The notes: generated from the letters alone by a model not told the origin. A stretch of 64,000 bases of DNA from Burkholderiales bacterium (GCA_027484315.1 JAIXTE010000015.1:47846-111845), one strand, 5' to 3'. Shown: positions 46,382-56,061, counted from the stretch's first letter. Made by a program: numbers and translations.

Positions 46382-47365
46382 GTGAAGCAACTGAAAGAAC
46401 TGATCGAAGCCAACCGCAACAAACTCAAGCTTGATTGGCTTGCCGGTCTGAACGGCGGCGAACGCCACCTCGACCTTCAGTGCTTCGCCTCATCCGACCT
46501 CGTGGGTCACCTTAACACCATTCACCCGGGTCGAATTCAGGTGTTTGGTCGCCAGGAAATCGAATACTTCGCCCGTATCAGCGACGCCCGCAAACAAAAC
46601 CAGATCGACAAACTGGTTGAGGGTGACCCGCCCGCCATCATCGTGGCAGAATCCTTCCAGCCACATGCCCTTCTAAAGAACGCCTGCGACAAGGCCAACA
46701 TCCCTTTGCTGGCCACACCGCTTTCTGCAGCGGAAATCATCGACTTCCTGCGCGTTTACATCAACAAGTGGCTCGCACCCTCAACCATGATGCACGGTGT
46801 GTTCATGGACGTGCTGGGCATGGGTGTACTCATTTGTGGTGAGTCTGGCTTGGGCAAAAGCGAACTGGGCCTTGAGCTGATTTCGCGCGGACATGGCCTT
46901 GTGGCTGACGATGTCGTGGAGTTCTCGCGGGTAGCCCCCAATTACATTGAAGGGCGTTGCCCGGAACTGATTCGCAACTTGATGGAAGTGCGCGGTGTCG
47001 GCCTGCTGGACATCAAGGCAATATTTGGTGAAACCGCCGTTCGCAGGAAAATGCGCCTGAAGCTGATTGTGCACCTGGTTCGCAAAGCCTCACTGGAATT
47101 GCATCAGGAACGTCTGGTCACCGAGCAGCAATATCAGGAAGTGCTGGGTCTGCCCATTCGCAAAGCCATCTTGCCAGTGGCGGCGGGGCGTAACCTTGCG
47201 GTTTTGCTGGAGGCGGCAGTGCGAAACAGCATTCTGCAAATGCGGGGCATCAACACCCTGGATGAATTCATGATACGCCAGCAAAAAGCGATGCTGAGCG
47301 AACTCGGCGGGATTGAATACCTGCCGGTTGGCGGGGACACCGACCTGGACCTGGGGCATGACTGA
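46382..47365 (+). CDS. hprK: HPr kinase/phosphorylase
   Basis: A 327-residue bifunctional enzyme that phosphorylates or dephosphorylates HPr on serine. Walker A GESGLGKSELGLELISRGH begins at residue 153, and the signature EVRGVGLLDIKAIFGETAV follows. The start is GTG, four bases after the ptsN stop. HPr itself is not in this window. Confidence 0.95.
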   Translation: MKQLKELIEANRNKLKLDWLAGLNGGERHLDLQCFASSDLVGHLNTIHPGRIQVFGRQEIEYFARISDARKQNQIDKLVEGDPPAIIVAESFQPHALLKNACDKANIPLLATPLSAAEIIDFLRVYINKWLAPSTMMHGVFMDVLGMGVLICGESGLGKSELGLELISRGHGLVADDVVEFSRVAPNYIEGRCPELIRNLMEVRGVGLLDIKAIFGETAVRRKMRLKLIVHLVRKASLELHQERLVTEQQYQEVLGLPIRKAILPVAAGRNLAVLLEAAVRNSILQMRGINTLDEFMIRQQKAMLSELGGIEYLPVGGDTDLDLGHD

Positions 47366-47366
47366 C

Positions 47367-48227
47367 ATGAAGGTGGTGCTGGTCACCGGACTGTCAGGCT
47401 CAGGCAAGTCAGTGGCCATTCGCGCACTTGAAGACGCGCATTTCTACTGCGTGGACAATCTGCCACCGTCCTTCATTCCCCAGGTGGTTGAACGACTGTC
47501 TTCTGAAGGCCTGACGCAACTCGCAATTGCAGCCGATGCGCGCACCGGGCGGGATATCATCGACCTGCCGCAAATCATTCAAACCTTGAAAGCACGGGGC
47601 ACCGATGTGCGCATTCTGTTTCTGGACGCAGACAACGACACCCTGATTACCCGTTACTCCGAAAGCAGGCGGCGTCACCCCATGAGCGCACGATTGGGGG
47701 AACAGGCCACAGTGCAGGAATGCGTGGACGCAGAACGAGACGCCTTGGAACCCTTGCGCGCCATTTCCAGCTGCATCGACACCTCCGCTTTGTTACCCAA
47801 CGTACTCAGGCGCTGGGTGCTGGAAACAGTCGAGGGCGATTCAGCGAAGCTGACCCTGGTGTTTGAAACATTTGGTTTCAAAAAAGGACTGCCCAGCGAT
47901 GCAGACCTGGTGTTCGACGTGCGTTGTTTGTCCAACCCCTACTATGACAAAAACCTTCGCCCCTTGAGTGGCAAAGACATTGAAGTGCAACTGTACATTC
48001 AAGCGGATACACGCAGCGGCGCCCTGATCGACGACATTGAAAGCTACCTGAGAAAATGGCTACCATCCTACCTGAACGAGCAACGCAGTTACGTCACCGT
48101 GGCTATTGGTTGCACGGGCGGCCAGCATCGGTCAGTTTACGTGGCTGAAACACTGGCCAAACGTTTTACAACACAACCTCTTTCAGAAATCGAGAGTATT
48201 TTGTTGCGCCACCGAACCCTGGGTTGA
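47367..48227 (+). CDS. rapZ: RNase adapter protein RapZ
   Basis: A 286-residue protein with Walker A GLSGSGKS (8-15) and the RapZ C-terminal domain (GCTGGQHRSVYVAETLAKRF). In enterobacteria RapZ binds small RNAs and controls glmS; in Betaproteobacteria its targets are unknown. I prefer the ATG at 47367, one base after the hprK stop, as the family starts MKVVLVTG; an ATG at 47358 would add three residues. Its 3-prime end overlaps convergent mutY by 45 bases. Confidence 0.92.
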   Translation: MKVVLVTGLSGSGKSVAIRALEDAHFYCVDNLPPSFIPQVVERLSSEGLTQLAIAADARTGRDIIDLPQIIQTLKARGTDVRILFLDADNDTLITRYSESRRRHPMSARLGEQATVQECVDAERDALEPLRAISSCIDTSALLPNVLRRWVLETVEGDSAKLTLVFETFGFKKGLPSDADLVFDVRCLSNPYYDKNLRPLSGKDIEVQLYIQADTRSGALIDDIESYLRKWLPSYLNEQRSYVTVAIGCTGGQHRSVYVAETLAKRFTTQPLSEIESILLRHRTLG

Positions 48228-49355
48228 TTCATCCGAACGCCCCGCCTGTTCCAGCAACTTGTGAACAATTCTGGGAACCGGTTTTTCAGAAATTTGATGA
48301 AACGCAGTATGCAAACCAGGCCGTTTCAAAGCCAGCACCTTGAAATGCATTTTGCGATGGGTTAATTCATGCACCAGCCAGGGCTGACCTTGCAGGCATT
48401 GCAACTGTTCCAGCACCTCCTGACGGGCATCGCTTAAGCCCCAACGGCTCAAGATCTGTTCAAGCTCGGGCAACAAGGCGGCGGGTTGATGTTCCTCGTC
48501 GCATGCCACGCAGGGCGGGGTCCACAATCCTTGCCACACCCCTTTTTCAGTCTGGTAATCCAGCAAGGTTGCTCCCGCTTCATCCTGAACAACCAGGCTG
48601 ACAAAATAAAGCATGGGGCGAACCTTTCGGGGTTTGGGTGTAGGCAACTGGCCGACCATCCCCTTGCGCAACGCCACACAACTGTCACTCAAAGGGCACT
48701 GGCGGCAATCCGGGTTGCGCGGTGTACACCGCGTGGCGCCCAAGTCCATCAAGGCCTGGTTGTATTGGCCAGGGTTGATTTGGGGCACATTGGTTTCCGC
48801 AATCAACCACAACTGCTTTTTGACTGCACTTTGCTCCGGGTAACCTTCCACGCCGTAATAGCGACAAAACACCCGTTTGACATTGCCATCCAGAATTGGG
48901 GCCTGCACGCCATACGCGAGCGACGCAATGGCACCCGCCGTAGATCGACCAATACCGGGCAGACTTTCCAGGTCAGCCACATCACGCGGAAAAGCGCCAC
49001 CAAAACGCTCAACCACTTGCTGGGCACACGCGTGCAAATTCCGCGCACGTGAGTAGTATCCAAGCCCCGCCCACAACTGCATCACATCCTGCTCGGCAGC
49101 ACAGGCCAAATCCCGCACTGTCGGGCACACCCGCAGAAATTTGTCGTAGTAGGTCAGTACAGTGGCCACCTGCGTTTGCTGCAGCATGACTTCACTCAAC
49201 CACACCTTGTAGGCATCGCCGGTGTGTTGCCATGGCAGGCTTTGGCGGCCATGCTGAGCTTGCCAATTCACCAACACTGCAGCAAACTGCTCACCCGTCA
49301 TGGGGCACACTGCAGGGCCTGATATTGATTGCGTCGCTGGGTTCATGTCCACCAT
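48183..49355 (-). CDS. mutY: A/G-specific adenine DNA glycosylase
   Basis: A 390-residue base-excision enzyme removing adenine opposite 8-oxoguanine. Catalytic glutamate is in LSEVMLQQTQVATV and the helix-hairpin-helix with catalytic aspartate in LPGIGRSTAGAIASLAYGVQAPILDGNVKRV. Iron-sulfur cysteines follow (CTPRNPDCRQCPLSDSC). A NUDIX-like 8-oxoG recognition domain makes up the C-terminus. The ATG at 49355 overlaps the mutM stop (TGATG); an ATG at 49346 is also possible. Confidence 0.95.
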   Translation of the reverse strand: MVDMNPATQSISGPAVCPMTGEQFAAVLVNWQAQHGRQSLPWQHTGDAYKVWLSEVMLQQTQVATVLTYYDKFLRVCPTVRDLACAAEQDVMQLWAGLGYYSRARNLHACAQQVVERFGGAFPRDVADLESLPGIGRSTAGAIASLAYGVQAPILDGNVKRVFCRYYGVEGYPEQSAVKKQLWLIAETNVPQINPGQYNQALMDLGATRCTPRNPDCRQCPLSDSCVALRKGMVGQLPTPKPRKVRPMLYFVSLVVQDEAGATLLDYQTEKGVWQGLWTPPCVACDEEHQPAALLPELEQILSRWGLSDARQEVLEQLQCLQGQPWLVHELTHRKMHFKVLALKRPGLHTAFHQISEKPVPRIVHKLLEQAGRSDESTQGSVAQQNTLDF

Positions 49356-50173
49356 CAATGTTGACAATGTGCACAATAGAATGTGCTGCGCTGGTTCATA
49401 ACCCGGCGCTTGACCAATGCGCCACAACGTTTGCACGGTTGCCCTTCGCGGCCGTACACATCGCAGTGCAACTGGAAGTGCCCCAATTCACCGTCAATGG
49501 CCTGAAAGTTACGCAGGGTGGAACCGCCTCTCTCAATGGCCTCGCCCAGTACAGCCACAATGACCCCGTGTAAATCCACGGCATTGTTGCGGGTAAGGCG
49601 CCCTGCCGCCCTGCCGGGTCGAATAGCACTGCGAAACAGTGCCTCACAAGCATAAATGTTGCCCACGCCCACCACCGCTGCGCCACTGAGCAGCAGGGCC
49701 TTGATAGACACTTTCTTCCCTCGTGTTGCGGCAAACAAAGATTCAGGCGTAAAAGAATCGCTAAATGGCTCCGGGCCCAGTTTTGAAAACCGGACAAAAC
49801 CCTGCTCCCAACCCGCCTCTTTTTTCACGTACTCCACACTGCCAAAACGCCGGGGGTCGTTGTATCTCAACACCTTCTCGCCAAACTTCCACTCAATGTG
49901 ATCGTGCTTGTCCCAAGGGGTTTGAGCATCCACAATTTTCATGGAACCGGACATCCCCAAATGCACCACAAGCACATGTTCACCAAAATCCATCACCATG
50001 TACTTGGATCGCCGCTCCACATTCATCAAGACCTGTTGAACACAACGCTGCACTTCACTGGAAACGGGCCACCGCAGCCGGGGCTGACGCACAGTGCACA
50101 GCAACAGGCGCTGCCCGGAAAAGTGCTGGGCAACGCCTCTTTTGGTGATTTCTACCTCGGGTAATTCAGGCAT
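49355..50173 (-). CDS. mutM: Formamidopyrimidine-DNA glycosylase
   Basis: A 272-residue bifunctional glycosylase/AP lyase removing 8-oxoguanine. The N-terminal MPELPEVE supplies the catalytic proline P2 and E3, and the C-terminal zinc finger has CKRCGALV and CAHC. It is coupled to mutY, which repairs the same lesion by removing the mispaired adenine. Confidence 0.97.
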   Translation of the reverse strand: MPELPEVEITKRGVAQHFSGQRLLLCTVRQPRLRWPVSSEVQRCVQQVLMNVERRSKYMVMDFGEHVLVVHLGMSGSMKIVDAQTPWDKHDHIEWKFGEKVLRYNDPRRFGSVEYVKKEAGWEQGFVRFSKLGPEPFSDSFTPESLFAATRGKKVSIKALLLSGAAVVGVGNIYACEALFRSAIRPGRAAGRLTRNNAVDLHGVIVAVLGEAIERGGSTLRNFQAIDGELGHFQLHCDVYGREGQPCKRCGALVKRRVMNQRSTFYCAHCQH

Positions 50174-50252
50174 AGACTAAAGCGCGCACGCGCATCTGTT
50201 AATGTGATAAAAATGAATTTGGATTCACCAGAATTTCTTCGGGTTCGACAGT

Positions 50253-51275
50253 ATGACTTGTTTTAAATCGGCCACCTCAGGCTTGGCGATATTACTCCTC
50301 AGCGGTGTTGTTGCGGGGTGCGCCACTGTGCCAGCAGAATTACCCGCCGAAGAACAATCGAAGACCTCGGTTGAACAAAAAACCTACGAAGCACGGGTCG
50401 CCAAGCTGGTGCAACAAGACCCCCTGTTTGCCCTGCTGACGGCGGAAATTGCCAGCCAGCGCGGAGACATCTATTCTGCCACGCTGGCCTACACGGAAGC
50501 GGCCAAACAGCAGCAAGACCCGGAACTGGCCAAGCGTGCGGTGGAAATCAGCCTGGCTGAAGGTCAACTGGAATTGGCATTGACCGCTGCAAAAGTATGG
50601 GTTGAACTCTCTCCGCAGGACAAGCAAGCCAGCCAGTCCCTGCTGTTGTTGCAACTGGGCACCAATCAGGTTGACGATGCCATGCCCGCACTGAAGGCCT
50701 ATCTGAATGAAGTGAAAAAAGCAGAGGACAGCAACCCGGGACTCTCGGGCATGTCAGTTGAAAAGGTGGCGCTGGACCTGCTGATGCGAATTCCAGACAA
50801 ACCGAAAGCCTACAGAACTGCTTTGGAACTGTTCGGCAACGACCCCGCCAACGTTGAAGCCCAAACCCTGTTGGCGCAAATCGCCCATGCATCCGAACTG
50901 CATGCCCAGGCAGTGGGTCACATGGAGAACGTGGTTCAACGTCTGCCACAAGAACGATTCTACGTTCTGATGGCCCAGTTCATGGAAAAGCGCGACAACA
51001 ACCCTGAAGCCGCCATGGCCATGATCGACAAGAAGGCGCAGGAGAATCCGAACTGGTTCAGCGCCCGGTTGTACCTGGCCCGCAACCACACCCAGTTGCA
51101 ACAGTGGTCACAAGCCCGCAGCCGCTTTGCCGAGATGATCGCCCTTCAGCCCGACAACTTGCCGCTGTATTCCAGCCAGGGTTTCGTGTTGACCCAATTG
51201 AAAGACTACGAGGGCGCGCAGAAGCATTTCCGGACTTACCTGGACAAGACTCCCCCGGCAGACCGGCAAAATTAA
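50253..51275 (+). CDS. TPR-repeat lipoprotein, N-terminal part of a gene split by an in-frame stop
   Basis: 340 residues with a lipobox (SGVVAGC, about residues 17-23) and many TPR-like helical hairpins. A TAA at 51273-51275 ends the frame, and the same frame continues at once for another 251 residues of TPR sequence (51276-52031). Betaproteobacterial homologues at this place, between mutM and lolB, are about 590 residues in one piece. The simplest reading is one nonsense change in a TAT/TAC tyrosine codon. Whether this truncated half works is unknown. Confidence 0.75.
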   Translation: MTCFKSATSGLAILLLSGVVAGCATVPAELPAEEQSKTSVEQKTYEARVAKLVQQDPLFALLTAEIASQRGDIYSATLAYTEAAKQQQDPELAKRAVEISLAEGQLELALTAAKVWVELSPQDKQASQSLLLLQLGTNQVDDAMPALKAYLNEVKKAEDSNPGLSGMSVEKVALDLLMRIPDKPKAYRTALELFGNDPANVEAQTLLAQIAHASELHAQAVGHMENVVQRLPQERFYVLMAQFMEKRDNNPEAAMAMIDKKAQENPNWFSARLYLARNHTQLQQWSQARSRFAEMIALQPDNLPLYSSQGFVLTQLKDYEGAQKHFRTYLDKTPPADRQN

Positions 51276-52031
51276 GTGCTCATCCATGCCACGCTTTCCG
51301 ACATGGCACTTGAACGCAAAGACTTCCCTGCTGCCCTGAAATGGCTGGACAATACCCCCAATGCAGCAGATGAACTGGATATCCAGCTCAAGAAGTCTGT
51401 GGTGTTTGACAAGCAAGGCGAGGCTGCCGCAGCCAAGCGCGTGCTGAACCAGTTCAAACCCAAGAATGAGGACGAATCGGTTCGGCTGACCCTGGCAAAG
51501 TCACAGCGCGCAGAAGCCCAGAAAGCCCCCGCCGAGGCGGCCAGCGAGTTGGATAGCGCCCTGCAAACCTATCCCGATCAACCTGACCTGCTATATGAAC
51601 GCGCGATGGTCGCAGAGCGGCAGGACGACCTTCCCCGTGTCGAACAATACTTGCGCCGCCTGATCGCCGTGCGCCCGGACAACCCGCATGGCTACAACGC
51701 CTTGGGTTACACCTGGGCCGAAAACAATGTACGCCTTGCCGAGGCATTGGAGCTCATCAAGACAGCAGTTGAACTGGCCCCAAACGACGCGTTCATTCTG
51801 GATTCGTTGGGCTGGGTACATTACAGGCTGGGCGATATGGGCAGCGCAGAAAGCACCTTGCGCAAGGCTTACACACTGCGTCAGGATGAAGAAATCGGCC
51901 TGCATTTGATGGAAGTGCTGATCTATTCAGGCAAAAAAGAAGAAGCGCGTCAACTCGGCAAGAACCTGGCCGTTCGTTACCCTGATAGCGCTACTTTGAA
52001 AAAACTGATTCAGCAGATCGAGGGAATTTAG
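51276..52031 (+). CDS. C-terminal part of the split TPR gene
   Basis: 251 residues in the same frame as the preceding gene, beginning with a GTG right after its TAA. It has no signal peptide or lipobox, so if made alone it would stay in the cytoplasm. TPR motifs (NPHGYNALGYTWAENNVRLAEALELIKTAVELAPNDAFILDSLGWVHYRLGD) are intact, with no further stops or frameshifts, which points to a recent event, a sequencing error or read-through. lolB follows four bases later. Confidence 0.6.
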   Translation: MLIHATLSDMALERKDFPAALKWLDNTPNAADELDIQLKKSVVFDKQGEAAAAKRVLNQFKPKNEDESVRLTLAKSQRAEAQKAPAEAASELDSALQTYPDQPDLLYERAMVAERQDDLPRVEQYLRRLIAVRPDNPHGYNALGYTWAENNVRLAEALELIKTAVELAPNDAFILDSLGWVHYRLGDMGSAESTLRKAYTLRQDEEIGLHLMEVLIYSGKKEEARQLGKNLAVRYPDSATLKKLIQQIEGI

Positions 52032-52035
52032 ATCC

Positions 52036-52605
52036 ATGTCTTTGGTGTGTTTCCGCCTAGCCGGCATTGCATTGCTCAGCCTTATCGTGGGCGCCTGCAG
52101 CACGCCAGGCAAAGGCACGGTCTCGGAAGTGGATTGCAAGTCCGTTCAGTCAAGCTGCCATCATGGCCGATTTGGCCTCATCTGGAAAATAGTGCAAGCC
52201 GATGGCAAAGTGGAAGCCGAATCCGTTTCCGGTACCTATGAATGGCGCTCCGGTCGAAGCGGGCCAAGTCAGGCCCCTGAAATCGCCTATCTTGAAGTCA
52301 ACTCCACACTGGGGCCCTCATTGGGAAGCGCCAGGCGCTTGGGCAATTTTTACGAAGTTCGAGCTGCCGATGGCCGGGTGTACCTGGCCCAAGACTGGCA
52401 AAGCCTGTTTGACCTGATGTTCCCGGTGGAATTGCCTGCAGAAGCGCTGGTCGAGTGGATGGAAAACCCCAACCCGGATGAATTGCCTTCATTGCCCAAG
52501 AACTGGGCGTGGGAAAACCAGAACGGGCGATACCGCGTTGTATTTATTGAAAACAATACCTCTGGCCGGATTGACCTGATTCCCCAAGGCAGCTTGGGCA
52601 AGTAG
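52036..52605 (+). CDS. lolB: Outer-membrane lipoprotein receptor LolB
   Basis: A 189-residue lipoprotein with lipobox IVGAC near residue 20 and the LolB pattern (FGLIWKIVQADGKVEAESVSGTYEWRSG, NPDELPSLPKNWAWENQNGRYRVVF). LolB accepts lipoproteins from LolA and inserts them in the outer membrane. The position before ispE is the standard one and supports an otherwise divergent sequence. Confidence 0.85.
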   Translation: MSLVCFRLAGIALLSLIVGACSTPGKGTVSEVDCKSVQSSCHHGRFGLIWKIVQADGKVEAESVSGTYEWRSGRSGPSQAPEIAYLEVNSTLGPSLGSARRLGNFYEVRAADGRVYLAQDWQSLFDLMFPVELPAEALVEWMENPNPDELPSLPKNWAWENQNGRYRVVFIENNTSGRIDLIPQGSLGK

Positions 52606-52609
52606 TACC

Positions 52610-53518
52610 GTGACTACCAGCCGCCTTTCCGCATTTTCACCTGCAAAAATCAACCTGTTTCTTCATGTAACCGGTCGCAGGGCCGACGGTTATCACCTGC
52701 TGCAAAGCATTTTTTGCCCAATCACCCTGGGTGATCAGGTAGAACTGGAAATTACTGAAATTGACGGGTCTGCAAGCAACATCCAGCGCAAAGGCGATCT
52801 GACGCACATCCCGGAACAGCAAGACCTGACCGTTCGGGCCTGCCGTGCGTTTTACCGGGAAGCCAACCTGCCCCGAAGTTTCGACATACTCATCCAGGTC
52901 AGCAAATCCACACCCGAGCAAGCCGGGCTCGGTGGAGGCAGCAGCAACGCAGCCACTGTGCTGCGCCTGCTTCAACAACATCACGGAAACCCGATAGCCT
53001 TCGACAAACTATCGGACATTGCCTTGTCACTTGGAGCCGATGTACCCTTCTTTTTGCAAGACAAAAGCGCATTCATCGAGGGCATTGGCGAGACAATAAC
53101 CCCGATTTCCGGCATATCCGGCCATTTGATTGTCTACAAACCACCACTTTCTTGCCCAACACCCAAAATTTTTAGCGATCCGCAATTGACACGCAACTCA
53201 AGTGACGTCAAAATAGCGGTCTTCGATTCGGCCCGCCGAATGAATAGTGAGCTGATGGCCTACTTGAAGGTCAACACACAGAATGCGTTGCAAACTGTAG
53301 TGTCTGGCAGCTACCCGGGATGGAAAAATCAATTTGATGTTTTCTCAAACCGTGTGGCGAGCTTCAACCCACTGTTGATTCGAATGTCAGGTTCCGGCTC
53401 TGCCATGTTTGCTGTGTTTGCCAGCCCAAGCGAATTTAGCAAAGCAGTAGCGGCAGTTGCTGATGCACCTGAATTACAGGCAGGCCAGTGGTTTGAATGC
53501 AAGATCAAACCAGACTGA
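52610..53518 (+). CDS. ispE: 4-diphosphocytidyl-2-C-methyl-D-erythritol kinase
   Basis: A 302-residue GHMP kinase of the MEP isoprenoid pathway. SPAKINLFLHVTGRRADGYH is the N-terminal motif, QAGLGGGSSNAAT the ATP loop and RMSGSGSAMFAVF the C-terminal motif. The start is GTG, four bases after lolB. ispE-tRNA-Gln-prs-rplY is a conserved order. Confidence 0.95.
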   Translation: MTTSRLSAFSPAKINLFLHVTGRRADGYHLLQSIFCPITLGDQVELEITEIDGSASNIQRKGDLTHIPEQQDLTVRACRAFYREANLPRSFDILIQVSKSTPEQAGLGGGSSNAATVLRLLQQHHGNPIAFDKLSDIALSLGADVPFFLQDKSAFIEGIGETITPISGISGHLIVYKPPLSCPTPKIFSDPQLTRNSSDVKIAVFDSARRMNSELMAYLKVNTQNALQTVVSGSYPGWKNQFDVFSNRVASFNPLLIRMSGSGSAMFAVFASPSEFSKAVAAVADAPELQAGQWFECKIKPD

Positions 53519-53533
53519 ATCGAAAAAAGTTTT

Positions 53534-53610
53534 AGGGGAGTCGCCAAGTTGGTTAAGGCACCGGATTTTGATTCCGGCATTCGAAGGTTCGAATCCTTCC
53601 TCCTCTGCCA
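53534..53610 (+). tRNA. tRNA-Gln (anticodon UUG)
   Basis: A 77-nt cloverleaf with encoded CCA. The acceptor AGGGGAG pairs with CTCCTCT (one G-U), the anticodon stem CCGGA/TCCGG encloses TTTTGAT, giving UUG, and the T-arm is GAAGG/CCTTC. It lies 16 bases after ispE and probably shares its transcript. Confidence 0.95.
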
Positions 53611-53616
53611 ATACCA

Positions 53617-53646
53617 AAGGGCCAGCCACAGGTTGGCCCTTTTTTT
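53617..53646 (+). terminator. Intrinsic terminator after tRNA-Gln
   Basis: AAGGGCCAGCC and GGTTGGCCCTT form an 11-bp stem (one G-U) with the three-base loop ACA, followed by TTTTT. It ends only 38 bases before the prs ATG. Confidence 0.85.
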
Positions 53647-53683
53647 ATTTCGCCAACGCACACGTCAATCACTGGGGTAAACA

Positions 53684-54637
53684 ATGGCAACCGACAGCAG
53701 TCTCATGATCTTCACTGGCAATGCAAACCCTGCATTGGCCGAGTCAGTAGCCAAACAACTGAACATTCCTCTGGGCAAGGCAACCGTGGGCCGTTTTTCT
53801 GACGGCGAAGTCATGGTCGAGATCAACGAGAACGTTCGCGGTAAAGACGTTTTCGTGCTGCAATCCACCTGCGCCCCCACCAACGACAACCTCATGGAAA
53901 TGATGGTCATGATCGACGCGCTCAAGCGTGCATCAGCTGGCCGCATTACCGCAGCAATTCCCTACTTTGGTTATGCCCGTCAGGACCGCCGCGTGCGTTC
54001 GTCACGTGTGGCAATTACTGCCAAGGTTGTGGCCAACATGCTGCAGGTGGTCGGCGTGGATCGGGTACTGACCATGGACTTGCATGCCGATCAAATTCAG
54101 GGTTTCTTCGACATTCCGGTTGACAACATTTATGCATCACCCGTGTTGCTGGGCGATGTGTGGAAACAGAACCTGGACAACCTGATGGTGGTGTCACCCG
54201 ACGTGGGTGGCGTGGTTCGCGCCCGCGCGCTGGCCAAACGCCTGAACTGTGATCTGGCGATTATCGACAAACGTCGGCCCCGCGCCAACGTGGCAGAGGT
54301 GATGAACATCATTGGTGACGTGAAAGACCGCACCTGCGTGATCATGGACGACATGGTCGACACCGCCAATACACTGTGCAAGGCTGCTGCCGCTCTGAAA
54401 GCCAATGGCGCCAAAAAAGTGGTGGCGTACTGTACGCACCCTGTGCTGTCCGGTGGCGCAATCCAGCGTGTTGAGGAATCGGACCTTGATGAGTTGGTCG
54501 TAACCGACACCATCCCATTGTCTGAAGAAGCAAACAACAGCAAAACCATTCGAGTGCTGAGCGTAGACGAACTGCTGGCTGAAACCATTCGCCGGATTGT
54601 CCGCTCCGATTCCGTCAGTTCGCTGTTCATCGATTAA
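53684..54637 (+). CDS. prs: Ribose-phosphate pyrophosphokinase (PRPP synthetase)
   Basis: A 317-residue enzyme making PRPP for purine, pyrimidine and histidine synthesis. [11 protein letters not shown] and the PRPP-binding loop [10 protein letters not shown] are present. No promoter is evident between the tRNA-Gln terminator and the ATG, so expression may depend on read-through or a promoter overlapping the tRNA. PRPP is the substrate of HisG in this window. Confidence 0.97.
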   Translation: MATDSSLMIFTGNANPALAESVAKQLNIPLGKATVGRFSDGEVMVEINENVRGKDVFVLQSTCAPTNDNLMEMMVMIDALKRASAGRITAAIPYFGYARQDRRVRSSRVAITAKVVANMLQVVGVDRVLTMDLHADQIQGFFDIPVDNIYASPVLLGDVWKQNLDNLMVVSPDVGGVVRARALAKRLNCDLAIIDKRRPRANVAEVMNIIGDVKDRTCVIMDDMVDTANTLCKAAAALKANGAKKVVAYCTHPVLSGGAIQRVEESDLDELVVTDTIPLSEEANNSKTIRVLSVDELLAETIRRIVRSDSVSSLFID

Positions 54638-54726
54638 AAGCAGTATTCGGGCTTTTTTGCGGTCGCCCTTAAGTGCCGCATAACTTGGTTTCACTGGTCG
54701 CGGTGACGCCAAATTTGGAGATTAAT

Positions 54727-55314
54727 ATGAAAGTAGTTGCAACATCCCGCACAGAGCAGGGTTCCGGAGCGAGCCGCCGCCTGCGTCGTGCTGGCCAGGT
54801 ACCTGGCATCGTTTATGGCGCAAATCAGGAAGCTCAGGCTGTGTCAATTGAACACAACCCCCTGTGGCACGCCATTCAGAAAGAAAAATTCCACTCCAGT
54901 ATTCTGGATCTGGAAATTGACGGCAAGGCACAACAAGTGTTGTTGCGTGACTACCAGTCACACCCTTACAAGCCACAGCTGCTGCACATTGACTTCCAGC
55001 GTATTGATGCCAACCAGAAGATTCACATGAGCGTGCCTTTGCACTACTCTGGTCACCTGGAAAGCCCAGCTGTGAAGCTGTACGCCGGTCTGGTTACCTT
55101 CGTGGCCAACCAGATTGAAATTGAATGTCTGCCAAAAGACCTGCCAGAATTCATCGCAGTGGATTGCAGCGTGCTGGACGTGACCAAGCGTTCAATTCAC
55201 GTAACCGACCTGCAATTGCCAGAAGGCGTTGGCATCCCCAACCACGGTCAGCAAGATGGTTCACTGGTTACAGTGAAGATCAAGGCTGGTGCGGCAAAGG
55301 GTGGCGACGAGTAA
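54727..55314 (+). CDS. rplY: 50S ribosomal protein L25 (general stress protein Ctc type)
   Basis: A 195-residue long-form L25. The N-terminal 5S rRNA-binding domain (about 1-92) is followed by the TL5/Ctc beta-rich C-terminal domain. GGAG lies six bases before the ATG at 54727; longer upstream frames lack it. It follows prs and ends at a clear terminator. Confidence 0.95.
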   Translation: MKVVATSRTEQGSGASRRLRRAGQVPGIVYGANQEAQAVSIEHNPLWHAIQKEKFHSSILDLEIDGKAQQVLLRDYQSHPYKPQLLHIDFQRIDANQKIHMSVPLHYSGHLESPAVKLYAGLVTFVANQIEIECLPKDLPEFIAVDCSVLDVTKRSIHVTDLQLPEGVGIPNHGQQDGSLVTVKIKAGAAKGGDE

Positions 55315-55341
55315 ATCCGTCTGGTCCAAGCTGTATTCGGA

Positions 55342-55376
55342 AAAGCCGCTGTACCTTGGTTCAGCGGCTTTTTTTA
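55342..55376 (+). terminator. Intrinsic terminator after rplY
   Basis: AAGCCGCTG and CAGCGGCTT form a perfect 9-bp stem with a 10-base loop, followed by TTTTT. Confidence 0.85.
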
Positions 55377-55413
55377 TGGGCACAATGACAACTCATTCAA
55401 AATCGCAACGCCA

Positions 55414-56061
55414 ATGCCCGACCTCAAACAAGACACCCAAACCAGTGAACGCACCCTCGGGGAGCAAATCAAGTTGGTGATTGATCAACTGCCCGCCGAC
55501 ACGGTAAGCCTTGGGGAAATTCTGGACTTGGTGGGCCGGGAAGGCATGTTGCTGCTCGTGGCTTTTCTGACCTTGGTTTTCATGGTGCCAGTGTCCATTC
55601 CGGGTGTCAGCACCATTTTCGGCGCGGCCATTTTGCTGATCGGTATCAGCAGAATGTTTGGGCGCACCCTGTGGTTACCCAAACGATTCAAGGAACGGGC
55701 GCTACCCGCAGAGAAATTGCGCGCCGCACTTCAAAAAGGTTTGGTGTGGATTCCCCGCCTGGAGAAGATCAGCAAACCTCACCGCATGTCAGCCATGGCG
55801 AGCGGGCCAGTCGTGAACCGCATCAACGACGCTGCATTGATATTGGGTGCTCTGCTGCTGATGGCCCCATTTGGCTTCATCCCTTTCAGCAACACCGTAC
55901 CAGGGATCGCCCTGCTGTTTCTGGCTGTGGGCTTGATTCAACGGGATGGCGCAGCAGTGCTACTGGGCCATTTGGCCAACCTGGCGTCCATCGTGTATTT
56001 CGCTGTGTTGATTGGCGGCGGCGGCATGGTGATCCAGAACTTGCTTCAGAACCAGGGCTGA
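55414..56061 (+). CDS. ExoD-family membrane protein
   Basis: A 215-residue inner-membrane protein with the ExoD pattern: a soluble start, hydrophobic segments at about 45-80 and 140-210, and the stretches VSIPGVSTIFGAAILLIGISRM and GFIPFSNTVPGIALLFLAVG. ExoD was first linked to exopolysaccharide synthesis and stress in rhizobia; its biochemical role is unknown. No polysaccharide genes are nearby. Confidence 0.85.
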   Translation: MPDLKQDTQTSERTLGEQIKLVIDQLPADTVSLGEILDLVGREGMLLLVAFLTLVFMVPVSIPGVSTIFGAAILLIGISRMFGRTLWLPKRFKERALPAEKLRAALQKGLVWIPRLEKISKPHRMSAMASGPVVNRINDAALILGALLLMAPFGFIPFSNTVPGIALLFLAVGLIQRDGAAVLLGHLANLASIVYFAVLIGGGGMVIQNLLQNQG

